DNA of 64,000 nucleotides. Source: Gilvimarinus gilvus. Its GTDB lineage: Bacteria; Pseudomonadota; Gammaproteobacteria; Pseudomonadales; Cellvibrionaceae. Below, piece by piece: positions 27,467 through 34,845 of this stretch. The position numbers and the translations under genes are program-made. Position 1 is the stretch's first letter, and each line of letters begins with the position of its first letter. A model generated the notes under the pieces. That model worked only from the letters and a program-made list of their open reading frames with translations, was not told the origin of the DNA and did not search any database. Location of the stretch: assembly GCF_030518155.1 (NCBI RefSeq), contig NZ_JAULRU010000264.1, positions 1 through 64,000 of the forward strand, written 5' to 3'.

Positions 27467-27535
27467 GGAATTTCCTTACAATCGTTTTTAGCCAAAGCTT
27501 CATTGACCCAGTATTTACATATCATACCTATAAAA

Positions 27536-27549
27536 TGATAGCGCTACCA
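27536..27549. promoter_or_regulatory. LacI/GalR-family operator
   Basis: TGATAGCGCTACCA is a near-perfect 14-bp palindrome with the central CG and the TGNTAN half-site typical of LacI/GalR-family operators. It lies 70 bp upstream of the SMP-30 start in a non-coding, AT-rich stretch. The cognate regulator is not in the window. Confidence 0.6.
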
Positions 27550-27637
27550 TAACAGGAATAGCAACACGATAGCGGCACTCGGCACTTTGAATTATAATTT
27601 CTACTCGATTTGCCCGTAGAGACAGCTATGCGGCTAC

Positions 27638-27857
27638 TTAAATTCCAGGCTGCTTGTTATGCATGGGCAACCAGGCGCGTGCTGCACCGAACTGTGCGGC
27701 TTCATCGCCGTGTAACCACAACTTCAACGAAAGTGAGAATCACCAAAAGTATGCTGACGAGGGCTAGCGTATTGCCGCCGTCGAAGTTCAAGATGTAGCC
27801 GCTGATGCGCCACTCACAAAAGGCTATCTTCAGTGGACCCTTTTTTCCATTCCACAA
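27638..27857 (-). pseudogene. Decayed small membrane protein gene (frameshifted)
   Basis: No intact gene spans 27550-27870. On the minus strand a frame from TTG 27857 to TGA 27702 reads MWNGKKGPLKIAFCEW, then a hydrophobic helix LALVSILLVILTFVEVVV. Similarity of composition continues in another frame (GDEAAQFGAARAWL) to TAA at 27638. This looks like the WNG...FW small membrane protein type found in many gammaproteobacteria, broken by a frameshift and lacking an ATG. The assignment is by eye and tentative. Confidence 0.3.
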
Positions 27858-27871
27858 TGGCTCTGAGCCCT

Positions 27872-28909
27872 ATGACGCGCACGCCGGCCTACATCTTTTG
27901 CATTCCCTTGTTTTGGTTCTCGCTATACGCATTGGTTGGCTGTACGAAAACAGAACCGGAAGTCACGTTTGACGACTATCTCACTCGCCTGGGTCGTGTG
28001 ACAGACATTAGTGTTCCTCCTACGGCACCCCACTCCCGCCCGCAATATCCTGCCCGCGCGAAACTGTTGCCAGTGATTGAATCGCCAACCATCAATTGGC
28101 TGGAACTGTGGGACTATCGCCAATGTGGGCTAAGCACATTGCTTGGAGAGCGCAATAGTGTTCTAGGTAAGCACATGCAAGCTTCCACCCATTTTGTTAT
28201 GGATGTTGAGATTATTCAGGCGCTGCAATACTGCCGTACGCAAACAGCAGACACTGAAAGTCAGAAATTGTCCGACACACTGCTTAACATTAAGCGGGAA
28301 CAACTTCCCCTGCGTTTTGCGAAAGCCACCGCCGCCAGCGAAGAGATGCAAAGTTTTTGGTCATATTCGGGCCCCACACTCATCGCCCCGCAAACCAGCC
28401 TCAACGCCAGCATTGAGGCAATAGACCACTGGCAACTTTCAATGCGAGAAGCACCTCTTACGCTGCCGGATATTAGCCTGCTTGAAAACAGCAACAAGGT
28501 TTTACGACAAAAACAAGGTGGTACCCTTCTAAAAAGCTTGATTTTCGCCGAGCAAAAGATGCGCAGCGCCAATCGCATTCTGGCCCAGGCAGAACAACGT
28601 AAAACACTTTGCCCCTTAGGGTTAGCGAAGCAAGAGCTTAACTGGGCGCGAAACGTGATGCGGAAATTTTTTATCACCAAAGTCCAGCCCTATTTAGCGC
28701 GTATCAATGCAGATAACCTGGCTTTACAAGCCTCATACAACCAATTTTATCAACGCTTGCCGAATTCCACCCAGCAAGTTCTTATTCCGTTCACTGAGCA
28801 ATGGCACACGCTTAGCAAAGCCTTTACACTCTCAACTAAGGCGCACGTTAAGCACTGGCAGTCGTTGTTCGCAAGCTGTGGAGAATCAGCCACTAAGGAA
28901 TCACCATGA
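27872..28909 (+). CDS. DUF3080 family lipoprotein
   Basis: 345 residues, with a signal segment ending in lipobox LVGC (Cys near 24) and then a long helical region. It resembles the DUF3080 family of gammaproteobacterial lipoproteins of unknown role. The start at 27872 (MTRTPAYIF) gives a normal lipoprotein signal; ATG 27857 and GTG 27833 are alternatives, and none has a strong ribosome site. It overlaps the SDR gene by 4 bp (ATGA). Confidence 0.7.
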   Translation: MTRTPAYIFCIPLFWFSLYALVGCTKTEPEVTFDDYLTRLGRVTDISVPPTAPHSRPQYPARAKLLPVIESPTINWLELWDYRQCGLSTLLGERNSVLGKHMQASTHFVMDVEIIQALQYCRTQTADTESQKLSDTLLNIKREQLPLRFAKATAASEEMQSFWSYSGPTLIAPQTSLNASIEAIDHWQLSMREAPLTLPDISLLENSNKVLRQKQGGTLLKSLIFAEQKMRSANRILAQAEQRKTLCPLGLAKQELNWARNVMRKFFITKVQPYLARINADNLALQASYNQFYQRLPNSTQQVLIPFTEQWHTLSKAFTLSTKAHVKHWQSLFASCGESATKESP

Positions 28910-29742
28910 ATGTAAAACGCAGCATTCTAATCACCGGATGCTCAAGCGGTATTGGCTACTATTGTGCGCACACCTTAGCCAAAAATGGTTGGCAGGTTAT
29001 TGCCAGTTGTCGCGATGCAGAAGACGCAGCCAGCCTTAAAGCTGAGGGGCTGGAGGCTATTGTGCTCGATCTAGCCGATACCGACAGCATCTTAGATGGG
29101 CTCAAACAAACGCTGGCTCTGACCGGAGGGCGCCTGGACGCCCTATTCAATAATGGCGCCTACGGCCAGCCCGGCGCAGTCGAAGACTTAAGCCGCGACA
29201 CACTGCGTAAACAGTTTGAAACAAACTTTTTCGGATGGTGCGAGCTAACTAATGAGGTCGTGAAAGTCATGCTCACGCAAGACAGTGGGCGCATTATCCA
29301 TAACAGCTCCGTACTTGGCTTTGCTGCTATGCCTTTTCGGGGCGCTTACAACGCCAGTAAATTTGCACTAGAGGGTATCGCCGATACCATGCGCCTTGAA
29401 TTGGCCGACACCAACATTCAGCTGTCATTGATTGAGCCCGGCCCAATTACAAGCGAATTTCGCAAAAATGCCTTGCGGGCTTTAGAAGGCAACATTGACT
29501 TCAATGCAAGCCGTCACGGCTTTAAGTACGCAGCAGCCGTGCACAGACTGGCCAAAGAAGGCCCGGCCTCGCGGTTCACTCTTGGCCCCGAAGCTGTTTA
29601 CAAAAGACTGGATCATGCCCTCAATGCTAAGCGCGCTAAACCGCGCTACTATGTGACATTCCCGACGTACTTAATGGGGTACTTAAAGCGCATTCTGACA
29701 ACGCGCATGATGGACAACATACTGGGTCGAATTTCAAGCTAA
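28906..29742 (+). CDS. SDR-family oxidoreductase
   Basis: 278-residue classical short-chain dehydrogenase/reductase. The NAD(P) site TGCSSGIG is near residue 10, and the NNGAYG segment near 83. The catalytic Ser (NSSVLG) and the YNASK pair are present, with PGPI after them. The substrate is not evident. It is coupled to DUF3080 by a 4-bp overlap and followed 9 bp later by mgsA. Confidence 0.88.
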   Translation: MNVKRSILITGCSSGIGYYCAHTLAKNGWQVIASCRDAEDAASLKAEGLEAIVLDLADTDSILDGLKQTLALTGGRLDALFNNGAYGQPGAVEDLSRDTLRKQFETNFFGWCELTNEVVKVMLTQDSGRIIHNSSVLGFAAMPFRGAYNASKFALEGIADTMRLELADTNIQLSLIEPGPITSEFRKNALRALEGNIDFNASRHGFKYAAAVHRLAKEGPASRFTLGPEAVYKRLDHALNAKRAKPRYYVTFPTYLMGYLKRILTTRMMDNILGRISS

Positions 29743-29751
29743 ACAGGTGAA

Positions 29752-30213
29752 ATGATGGAATACAAAAATATAACGCTACCGGCCAATAAATCTATTGCAC
29801 TGATTGCCCACGACAACAAAAAGCCCGATATTGTGAAGTGGTGCCAAGATCACAAAGAAGATTTAAGCGGTCACACGCTCTACGCCACCGGTACGACAGG
29901 CTCGGTCATCAGTAACGCGACAGGCTTGACCATTCAGAGATTAATCAGTGGCCCGCTTGGCGGTGATCAGCAAGTGGGCTCACTGATCACCGAAGGGAAA
30001 GTAGACTTTCTCATCTTTTTTTGGGACCCGTTCGAGCCCATGCCCCACGATCCCGATGTAAAGGCTCTGCTAAGAATTGCTGCGGTATGGAATATTCCGG
30101 TGGCTTGCAACCCCATCAGCGCCGACTTTATGATCGCATCTCCGCTGTTTGCCACTGAGTTTCAGCGCAGCGTACCGGACTACGAAAGCTATATAACAAA
30201 GCGAACACACTAA
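29752..30213 (+). CDS. mgsA: Methylglyoxal synthase
   Basis: Converts dihydroxyacetone phosphate to methylglyoxal plus phosphate, a relief valve when phosphorylated sugars build up. 153 residues match the E. coli enzyme in length. Motifs: AHDNKKPDIVKW, the phosphate-binding TGTTGSVI, SGPLGGDQQVG with the catalytic Asp, and FFWDPFEPMPHDPDVKALLR. Two adjacent ATGs at 29752 and 29755 are possible starts. A terminator follows at once. Confidence 0.95.
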   Translation: MMEYKNITLPANKSIALIAHDNKKPDIVKWCQDHKEDLSGHTLYATGTTGSVISNATGLTIQRLISGPLGGDQQVGSLITEGKVDFLIFFWDPFEPMPHDPDVKALLRIAAVWNIPVACNPISADFMIASPLFATEFQRSVPDYESYITKRTH

Positions 30214-30218
30214 AAAAA

Positions 30219-30240
30219 AGCCCGCTTGCGCGGGCTATTT
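30219..30240. terminator. Bidirectional terminator between mgsA and htpG
   Basis: AGCCCGC and GCGGGCT form a GC-rich stem flanked by an A-run on the left and TATTT on the right, between the convergent mgsA and htpG genes. Confidence 0.85.
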
Positions 30241-30242
30241 AA

Positions 30243-32150
30243 TCAGTTACTCAATTCCAGTAACAATTTATTGAGTTTCTTCACATAAGCCGCCGGATCG
30301 GTCAAGTGGGCGCCTTCGGCAAGGCTCGACTGATCAAACAACACATCAGACAGATCGGCGAAACGCTCCTCATCCTGCTCCTGATCGAGCTTCTGTACCA
30401 ATGGATGCTCAGGGTTCAACTCAAAAATTGGCTTCGACTCGGGGACTTTTTGCCCGGCCTGCTCAAGCAAACGACGCATTTGCGCACCCATCTCGTTTTC
30501 AGGAACCACGACACACGCCGGCGAATCGGTCAGACGATGAGTAATGCGTACTTCTGCCACTTTTTCACCGAGCACCTTTTGCACTCTGTCTACCAGCGGC
30601 TTCATTGACTCTGCGACTTCTTCCTGAGATTTCTTTTCTTCCTCAGAATCCATGCCGCCCAAGTCGAGCTCGCCCTTACCAATATCGGTTAGAGACTTAC
30701 CATCGAACTCCATTAAGTGGCTCATTAGCCAATCGTCTACGCGATCGGACAATAACAACACTTCGATGCCTTTCTTACGAAATACCTCAAGGTGTGGGCT
30801 GTTCTTTGCCGTATTGTGGTTATCTGCAGCAATGTAATAAATCTTGTCCTGACCCTCTTGCATACGACCGATGTACTCGTCCAGCGATTGATCTTTAGCA
30901 TCGCTATCTGTATGGGTAGTCGCAAAGCGCAGCAATTTGGCAATTTTTTCCCGGTTGGCAAAATCCTCAGCCGGTCCTTCTTTGATCACCTCACCAAACT
31001 GGTTCCAGAACAATTGGTACTGCTCAGGCTCGTTTTTGGCAAGCTTGGTCAGCATATCCAACACGCGTTTGGTCAGAGCGGTACGCATCGAATCAATATT
31101 CGGATCTTTCTGTAATATTTCCCGTGACACATTCAACGACAGATCGTTTGAATCAACTACACCTTTAACAAAACGCAAATACAGTGGCAAAAATTGCTCT
31201 GCATCGTCCATAATAAAGGTACGCTGTACGTACAGTTTTAAGCCTCGAGCGCCGTCACGATTGTACAAATCGTAGGGCGCTCGTGCGGGAATATAGAGCA
31301 GGCTTGTGTAGTCAAGCTTGCCTTCAACCCGGTTGTGACTCCACGTCAGCGGGTCTTCGTAGTCATGACTAACATGCTTATAGAATTCTTTGTATTCGTC
31401 ATCGCTCACCTCTGAGCGCGAACGCGTCCACATTGCCGTGGCGGTGTTGATCACTTCATCTTCTGGTTCCGCTGGAGTTTCTTCATCTTCCCCTACAGCC
31501 TGCTGCTTTTGCATCACTACGGGAATGGCAATGTGGTCGGAATATTTCTTGATGATTGAGCGCAAACGCCAATCGTCTAAAAATTCATCAGCGTCGCTTT
31601 TAATGTGCAACTCAATTGAGGTACCACGGCTGGTTTTCTCAATATTCTCAATCTCAAACTCTGCCTCACCGTCACACTCCCAGCGCACACCTTGGTCTGC
31701 CGCCTGCCCCGCTTTACGGGTGGTTACGACAACCTTATCGGCGACAATAAATGAGGAGTAAAAACCGACCCCGAACTGACCAATCAGCTGGGCATCTTTC
31801 TTATCATCACCGGTCAACTGCTCCATAAAGGCCGCCGTACCCGACTTGGCAATAGTGCCCAGGTTTTCAATGACTTCATCGCGGGTCATACCCACGCCAT
31901 TATCACTAATCGTAATGGTCTTGGCGTCTTTATCTACGCTCACCCTTACCTGCAGGTCCGCATCACCTTCATACAGAGCATCATCCTTTACTGCGGCAAA
32001 GCGCAGCTTATCGGCGGCATCGGAGGCGTTAGAAACCAATTCGCGCAGGAAGATTTCACGGTTGGAGTACAGCGAGTGGATCATTAAATGCAAAAGCTGC
32101 TTAGCTTCTGTCTGAAATCCGCGGGTCTCTTTCTGGGCTTCTACAGTCAT
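30243..32150 (-). CDS. htpG: Chaperone protein HtpG (Hsp90)
   Basis: ATP-dependent cytosolic chaperone of 635 residues. The GHKL ATPase domain has [16 protein letters not shown] and GQFGVGFYS. The middle domain has [19 protein letters not shown] with the family arginine in NVSREILQ. The C-terminal dimerisation domain is complete. A TAGGAG ribosome site lies 8 nt before the ATG. Expression should be heat-inducible from the sigma-32 promoter just upstream. Confidence 0.97.
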   Translation of the reverse strand: MTVEAQKETRGFQTEAKQLLHLMIHSLYSNREIFLRELVSNASDAADKLRFAAVKDDALYEGDADLQVRVSVDKDAKTITISDNGVGMTRDEVIENLGTIAKSGTAAFMEQLTGDDKKDAQLIGQFGVGFYSSFIVADKVVVTTRKAGQAADQGVRWECDGEAEFEIENIEKTSRGTSIELHIKSDADEFLDDWRLRSIIKKYSDHIAIPVVMQKQQAVGEDEETPAEPEDEVINTATAMWTRSRSEVSDDEYKEFYKHVSHDYEDPLTWSHNRVEGKLDYTSLLYIPARAPYDLYNRDGARGLKLYVQRTFIMDDAEQFLPLYLRFVKGVVDSNDLSLNVSREILQKDPNIDSMRTALTKRVLDMLTKLAKNEPEQYQLFWNQFGEVIKEGPAEDFANREKIAKLLRFATTHTDSDAKDQSLDEYIGRMQEGQDKIYYIAADNHNTAKNSPHLEVFRKKGIEVLLLSDRVDDWLMSHLMEFDGKSLTDIGKGELDLGGMDSEEEKKSQEEVAESMKPLVDRVQKVLGEKVAEVRITHRLTDSPACVVVPENEMGAQMRRLLEQAGQKVPESKPIFELNPEHPLVQKLDQEQDEERFADLSDVLFDQSSLAEGAHLTDPAAYVKKLNKLLLELSN

Positions 32151-32208
32151 GGGGTATGCTCCTATCTACTAACAACAGGGCCCTAAGGCCTATTCATATC
32201 TGGGATAG

Positions 32209-32237
32209 TAAATGGGGGCAACGGGGAAGATTTCAAG
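32209..32237 (-). promoter_or_regulatory. Sigma-32 (heat-shock) promoter of htpG
   Basis: On the minus strand: -35 CTTGAAA (32231-32237), a 13-bp spacer and -10 CCCCATTTA (32209-32217). This is the consensus heat-shock promoter with ideal spacing. Transcription would begin about 50 nt before the htpG ATG. Confidence 0.9.
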
Positions 32238-32384
32238 CCTGATCATGTTTTGATCATTCATTGGCCAAATACCGAACGAAAATCAGCCAAAAACTCATAT
32301 CTTATTGATTTAATGGGATTTTTAACAAAAAAAGAAATCGAGCAGTAGTGTGTGTCTTGGATCAGCCTTGTAAGCCTGCGTATT

Positions 32385-32428
32385 CCGAGGCAAACCGGGA
32401 GCGAAGCGAAGCGAAGGTTTGGCCTCGG
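32385..32428. repeat. Imperfect hairpin upstream of htpG
   Basis: CCGAGGCAAACC (32385-32396) and GGTTTGGCCTCGG (32416-32428) pair with one bulged base around an AGCGA-repeat loop. A second hairpin, GCTGGAGG and CCTCCAGC, lies at 32579-32601, just past the last cassette gene. Apart from these two and the htpG promoter, 32151-32638 holds no gene I can support. Confidence 0.45.
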
Positions 32429-32638
32429 CATGGGGCAATTGTAGGAATATTACTACGCCCTTAGAGTTTTGCATAAACATTAAACTATTGAAGACTTTAA
32501 GCGTCTTCAATTAAGCCTCACCATTCTAAATGAAACGCTCTGTGCGGGTCCACATGCAGGGTGTTGTGGGGGCTGGGGGCTGGAGGCTAGACACCTCCAG
32601 CTACCCGATTAGAACCTGATATTTTACTGAGTTCTATT

Positions 32639-32893
32639 TTAGAATGGGCATTCTTCATCTTCAGTTCCTCTGGAATTCAGAACCTCCCACATTTCATTTT
32701 GGTGTACCCAAATGGGATCTGCGCTTTGTACAATCCATTCGTCTTGACGAATGCCACCTATCATTGAGGGTCGCTTAACCCTTACTTGCATCCCATTCAT
32801 GAAGACCCACATATACTTCTTTTGACGCTCTATTTTAGCCTTTTTCCTTGTCTTTTGTTGCGCTGGTGTAAGTTGTTTCTGTAATTTAGGCAT
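32639..32893 (-). CDS. Small cassette-encoded protein, function unknown
   Basis: 84 residues from ATG 32893: a basic N-terminus (KLQKQLTPAQQKTRKKAK), then YMWVFMNGMQVRVKRP, then DPIWVHQNEMWEVL and an acidic tail. Similar small proteins are, to my memory, common among integron gene cassettes; this needs a search. An in-frame ATG at 33001 would add 36 residues, but that part coincides with an attC-like sequence (GCCTAAC right after the ATG), so the shorter form is preferred. There is no strong ribosome site, as usual in cassettes. Confidence 0.6.
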   Translation of the reverse strand: MPKLQKQLTPAQQKTRKKAKIERQKKYMWVFMNGMQVRVKRPSMIGGIRQDEWIVQSADPIWVHQNEMWEVLNSRGTEDEECPF

Positions 32894-32906
32894 AATGTTG
32901 ATTGAG

Positions 32907-32999
32907 TTCTCACGCCCAGCACAGCGGCTGGCAACGCTGGCACGTGTTTGCGCAGCAATTTGAGTGACAGGTTTGACAGTCCGTTGCTGCTTGTTAGGC
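32907..32999 (-). other. Degenerate attC-like site
   Basis: Minus strand: it opens with the R''-type core GCCTAAC (32993-32999), 3 nt after the stop of the gene at 33003. The arm AAGCAGCAACGGACTG is partly complementary to CCGCTGTGCTGGGC near the other end, where GTGAGAA stands in for the GTTRRRY core. The second core is poor, so this may be a decayed site. Confidence 0.35.
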
Positions 33000-33002
33000 A
33001 TG

Positions 33003-33416
33003 CTACTTGCCGCCCTGGTTAGATTTAAAATAGAACTCTTTAACACGCGATAATGGCATGCCATGAAATATCATGAGCAACGGTGTTGCGTAAACCATTA
33101 GTGGAAAAATAATAACTAATAGTTGATGTAAATGTGCTTTCTCATGCTCCGTGCTTACAGCCATAATACCAAGCCCATAGCCTATTGCTGCGCCGAATAA
33201 TGCACAAACATGCAATAACAATTGTGATGGCCCGAGCCATTTAGGAGCTACTACAACCAATAGATCCTTTAACACCAGCAAGCTAAGAGGTATACCTGCA
33301 AAGAAAAACAATAAGAACCAAGCTGTAAGCCATGACTCATTGTCTGTACTCATTATGGCGAAACATAGCGCAGTAACGAATACTACAGTTGATATTGTTT
33401 TTGCTACGATGCTCAT
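33003..33416 (-). CDS. Multi-span membrane protein in a cassette
   Basis: 137 residues with about four hydrophobic helices: TISTVVFVTALCFAIM, LTAWFLLFFFAGIPLSLLVL, LLLHVCALFGAAIGYGLGIM and LLVIIFPLMVYATPLLMI. No family is recognised. The ATG is only 4 nt after the GTTAGGC core of the attC site at 33421-33534, the normal arrangement for a cassette gene. The stop is followed at once by a second attC-like core. Confidence 0.65.
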   Translation of the reverse strand: MSIVAKTISTVVFVTALCFAIMSTDNESWLTAWFLLFFFAGIPLSLLVLKDLLVVVAPKWLGPSQLLLHVCALFGAAIGYGLGIMAVSTEHEKAHLHQLLVIIFPLMVYATPLLMIFHGMPLSRVKEFYFKSNQGGK

Positions 33417-33420
33417 GTGT

Positions 33421-33534
33421 GCCTAACGCCGTTATAAGCAGTGGTTTTTCAGTTGTACTTTTTCCATAAAATGAAGCGAAGCGGAATGGCAAAAGTGCAA
33501 CTGAAAAACCATCTGCTTGATAACTTTGTTATAC
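33421..33534 (-). other. attC recombination site (integron cassette)
   Basis: Read on the minus strand it starts GTATAAC and ends GTTAGGC, the R'' and R' cores. Inside, CAAGCAG...GGTTTTTCAGTTG and CAACTGAAAAACC...CTGCTTATAACGGC are complementary over most of their length. The 114-bp site is thus an imperfect palindrome with an unpaired centre, the structure integron integrases recognise. The stop codon of the upstream gene lies inside GTATAAC and the next gene starts 4 nt after GTTAGGC. Confidence 0.8.
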
Positions 33535-34113
33535 ATTTTTTAAGATTATTGGTTTCAGGGCTTCATGATTAACTTTTAACAACTTACCTTGTATTTCAAA
33601 ACATTCAGACAATACTCTATAGCCAATAACTACACGCATTATTAAAGCAAATTGAATAGTCGCCTCCCTGCATCGCTTGATGGAGCGATCAAAATCTTCG
33701 AGGGTTGGCGAAGAGATTTTAGTGGATGCACCGCTTTTATTTAGGCCGGGTTTTGTTCCGGCGATGTGAAATAGTGTTTTTTCTTCTTCGGTTATTGAAT
33801 AAGGCAACCAGTGTGAATGCAAAAATACATTTCTTTCTTCAATAATTACATGAAATTGACTAAAAACTTTGGAAAATACTTTTCTTTCTTCTTCATTTTT
33901 GGCCACGCTAACATTAACAAGTGCGTGCAGCTTTGAAAGTAAGGGCGCAGCAGTTAAGCCTTCCAGCAAAATTTCATAAACAGCCTCATTTTTCAAGCCC
34001 TGAGCATGTAGTATGCAAACAATGAGCGAACGAATGGATTCACAAAAGTCCTCAAACGCAATGACATAACGTCCAAGCATTTCATACATCTGCTCTTCTT
34101 TTTCAAATGCCAT
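33529..34113 (-). CDS. Cassette protein with HEPN-like RNxxxH motif
   Basis: 194 residues, all-helical in composition, no signal peptide. Residues 94-99 read RNVFLH, followed by SHW. R-N-x3-H in a helical protein of this size fits the Rx4-6H motif of HEPN nucleases, which act as RNases in toxin and defence systems. This is a motif-level assignment. The stop codon is embedded in the attC core downstream. No antitoxin-like (MNT nucleotidyltransferase) gene is adjacent. A generic RNA-binding or unknown role is possible. Confidence 0.65.
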   Translation of the reverse strand: MAFEKEEQMYEMLGRYVIAFEDFCESIRSLIVCILHAQGLKNEAVYEILLEGLTAAPLLSKLHALVNVSVAKNEEERKVFSKVFSQFHVIIEERNVFLHSHWLPYSITEEEKTLFHIAGTKPGLNKSGASTKISSPTLEDFDRSIKRCREATIQFALIMRVVIGYRVLSECFEIQGKLLKVNHEALKPIILKNV

Positions 34114-34128
34114 ATGGTCGCCTAGTTT

Positions 34129-34196
34129 GTATAACAGTTACTTCAAAACACTAAGTAAAATCCCCCGCGACAATGTAACACCCCGATAAGTTAGAC
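34129..34196 (-). other. Candidate attC core pair
   Basis: Minus strand: GTCTAAC (34190-34196) and GTTATAC (34129-34135), 68 bp end to end, immediately upstream of the HEPN-like gene. The cores fit attC ends, but the arms between them show little complementarity. It may be a chimeric or decayed site. Confidence 0.35.
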
Positions 34197-34208
34197 GAAA
34201 AAGTGTTG

Positions 34209-34439
34209 CTAAGCAATTGATATTACTAGACAAGGAGCTATTTTTGACAGTTCCCTGTCCGAGAAAAGAAAGACTTTTTCTTTATAATTGTGACTGTATT
34301 CGTTTTCTTTGATCTGGATAACCCCTATGCAACCTAATGATTGTATTGCGGTTTTTACGACCCTCCCTCGAATTGGCGTCAAACTTTGCTTAAAGCTACG
34401 TGAAAATGCATAAGAATTGGGCAACCACCCACCAATCAA
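34209..34439 (-). CDS. Possible cassette gene, unknown
   Basis: A 76-residue open frame ending 12 bp before the candidate attC core at 34190-34196. The product (GVIQIKENEYSHNYKEKVF) has no recognisable domain. The position before an attC-like site is the only support; it may be a remnant or not coding. Confidence 0.25.
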   Translation of the reverse strand: MIGGWLPNSYAFSRSFKQSLTPIRGRVVKTAIQSLGCIGVIQIKENEYSHNYKEKVFLFSDRELSKIAPCLVISIA

Positions 34440-34500
34440 ATTCAGCTACGAAGCCCTCTTTCCCCATCTCATCCAGCCGAATTCGAGTCATTTTTGTGGG

Positions 34501-34526
34501 TTAATTGCACACGGACGTGCAATTAA
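34501..34526. repeat. Hairpins in the gap between cassettes and acnB
   Basis: A perfect 10-bp inverted repeat, TTAATTGCAC and GTGCAATTAA, with a 6-nt loop. A second perfect one, GGTACTTTTT and AAAAAGTACC, is at 34663-34687. The open frame over 34417-34833 looks like non-coding sequence. Apart from these hairpins and the acnB terminator, nothing else is seen in 34440-34845. Confidence 0.5.
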
Positions 34527-34784
34527 GGAAAAGCGCTGGGACAAGGTGAATGACTCGCAGAGGCAGAGAGAGCAGCCTGGGCTGACGCGATCTTTTCCGA
34601 CCCTCAAAATTGGCTTGAATTCGGGAACCCGCAGGGCTGAGAAGTGCGGGGCTGGTTTTTTGGGTACTTTTTGCAGTAAAAAGTACCTCGCCCGCCCGGC
34701 GAAAGAGGGCAAAACTAGAAAAAAGTCTGATGTCCGACGCCTGATGACTGACGCAAAAGAACTCGCACTAAGCCCCCCAACAAA

Positions 34785-34819
34785 CAAAAAAAAATGCGCA
34801 CCTAAACAGGTGCGCATTT
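34785..34819 (-). terminator. Terminator of acnB
   Basis: AAATGCGCACCT and AGGTGCGCATTT form a 12-bp stem with a 4-nt loop; on the minus strand it is followed by a long T-run. Confidence 0.92.
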
Positions 34820-34845
34820 CGCAAAAGCCCTGACTAAATTAAAAC

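Noticed and set aside
27610..27798. 62-residue plus-strand frame near the LacI operator
   Set aside because: Its composition (Arg/Thr-rich) is unlike a protein, and the opposite strand gives a more protein-like reading, a decayed membrane gene.
32990..33001. GTTAGGC on the plus strand as the end of a forward-oriented attC
   Set aside because: No RYYYAAC partner lies within about 120 bp upstream on the plus strand; the minus-strand reading, following a stop codon, fits better.
34417..34833. 138-residue plus-strand frame before acnB
   Set aside because: It spans two perfect hairpins and the acnB terminator, is rich in Lys/Arg/Pro with no domain, and has no ribosome site.
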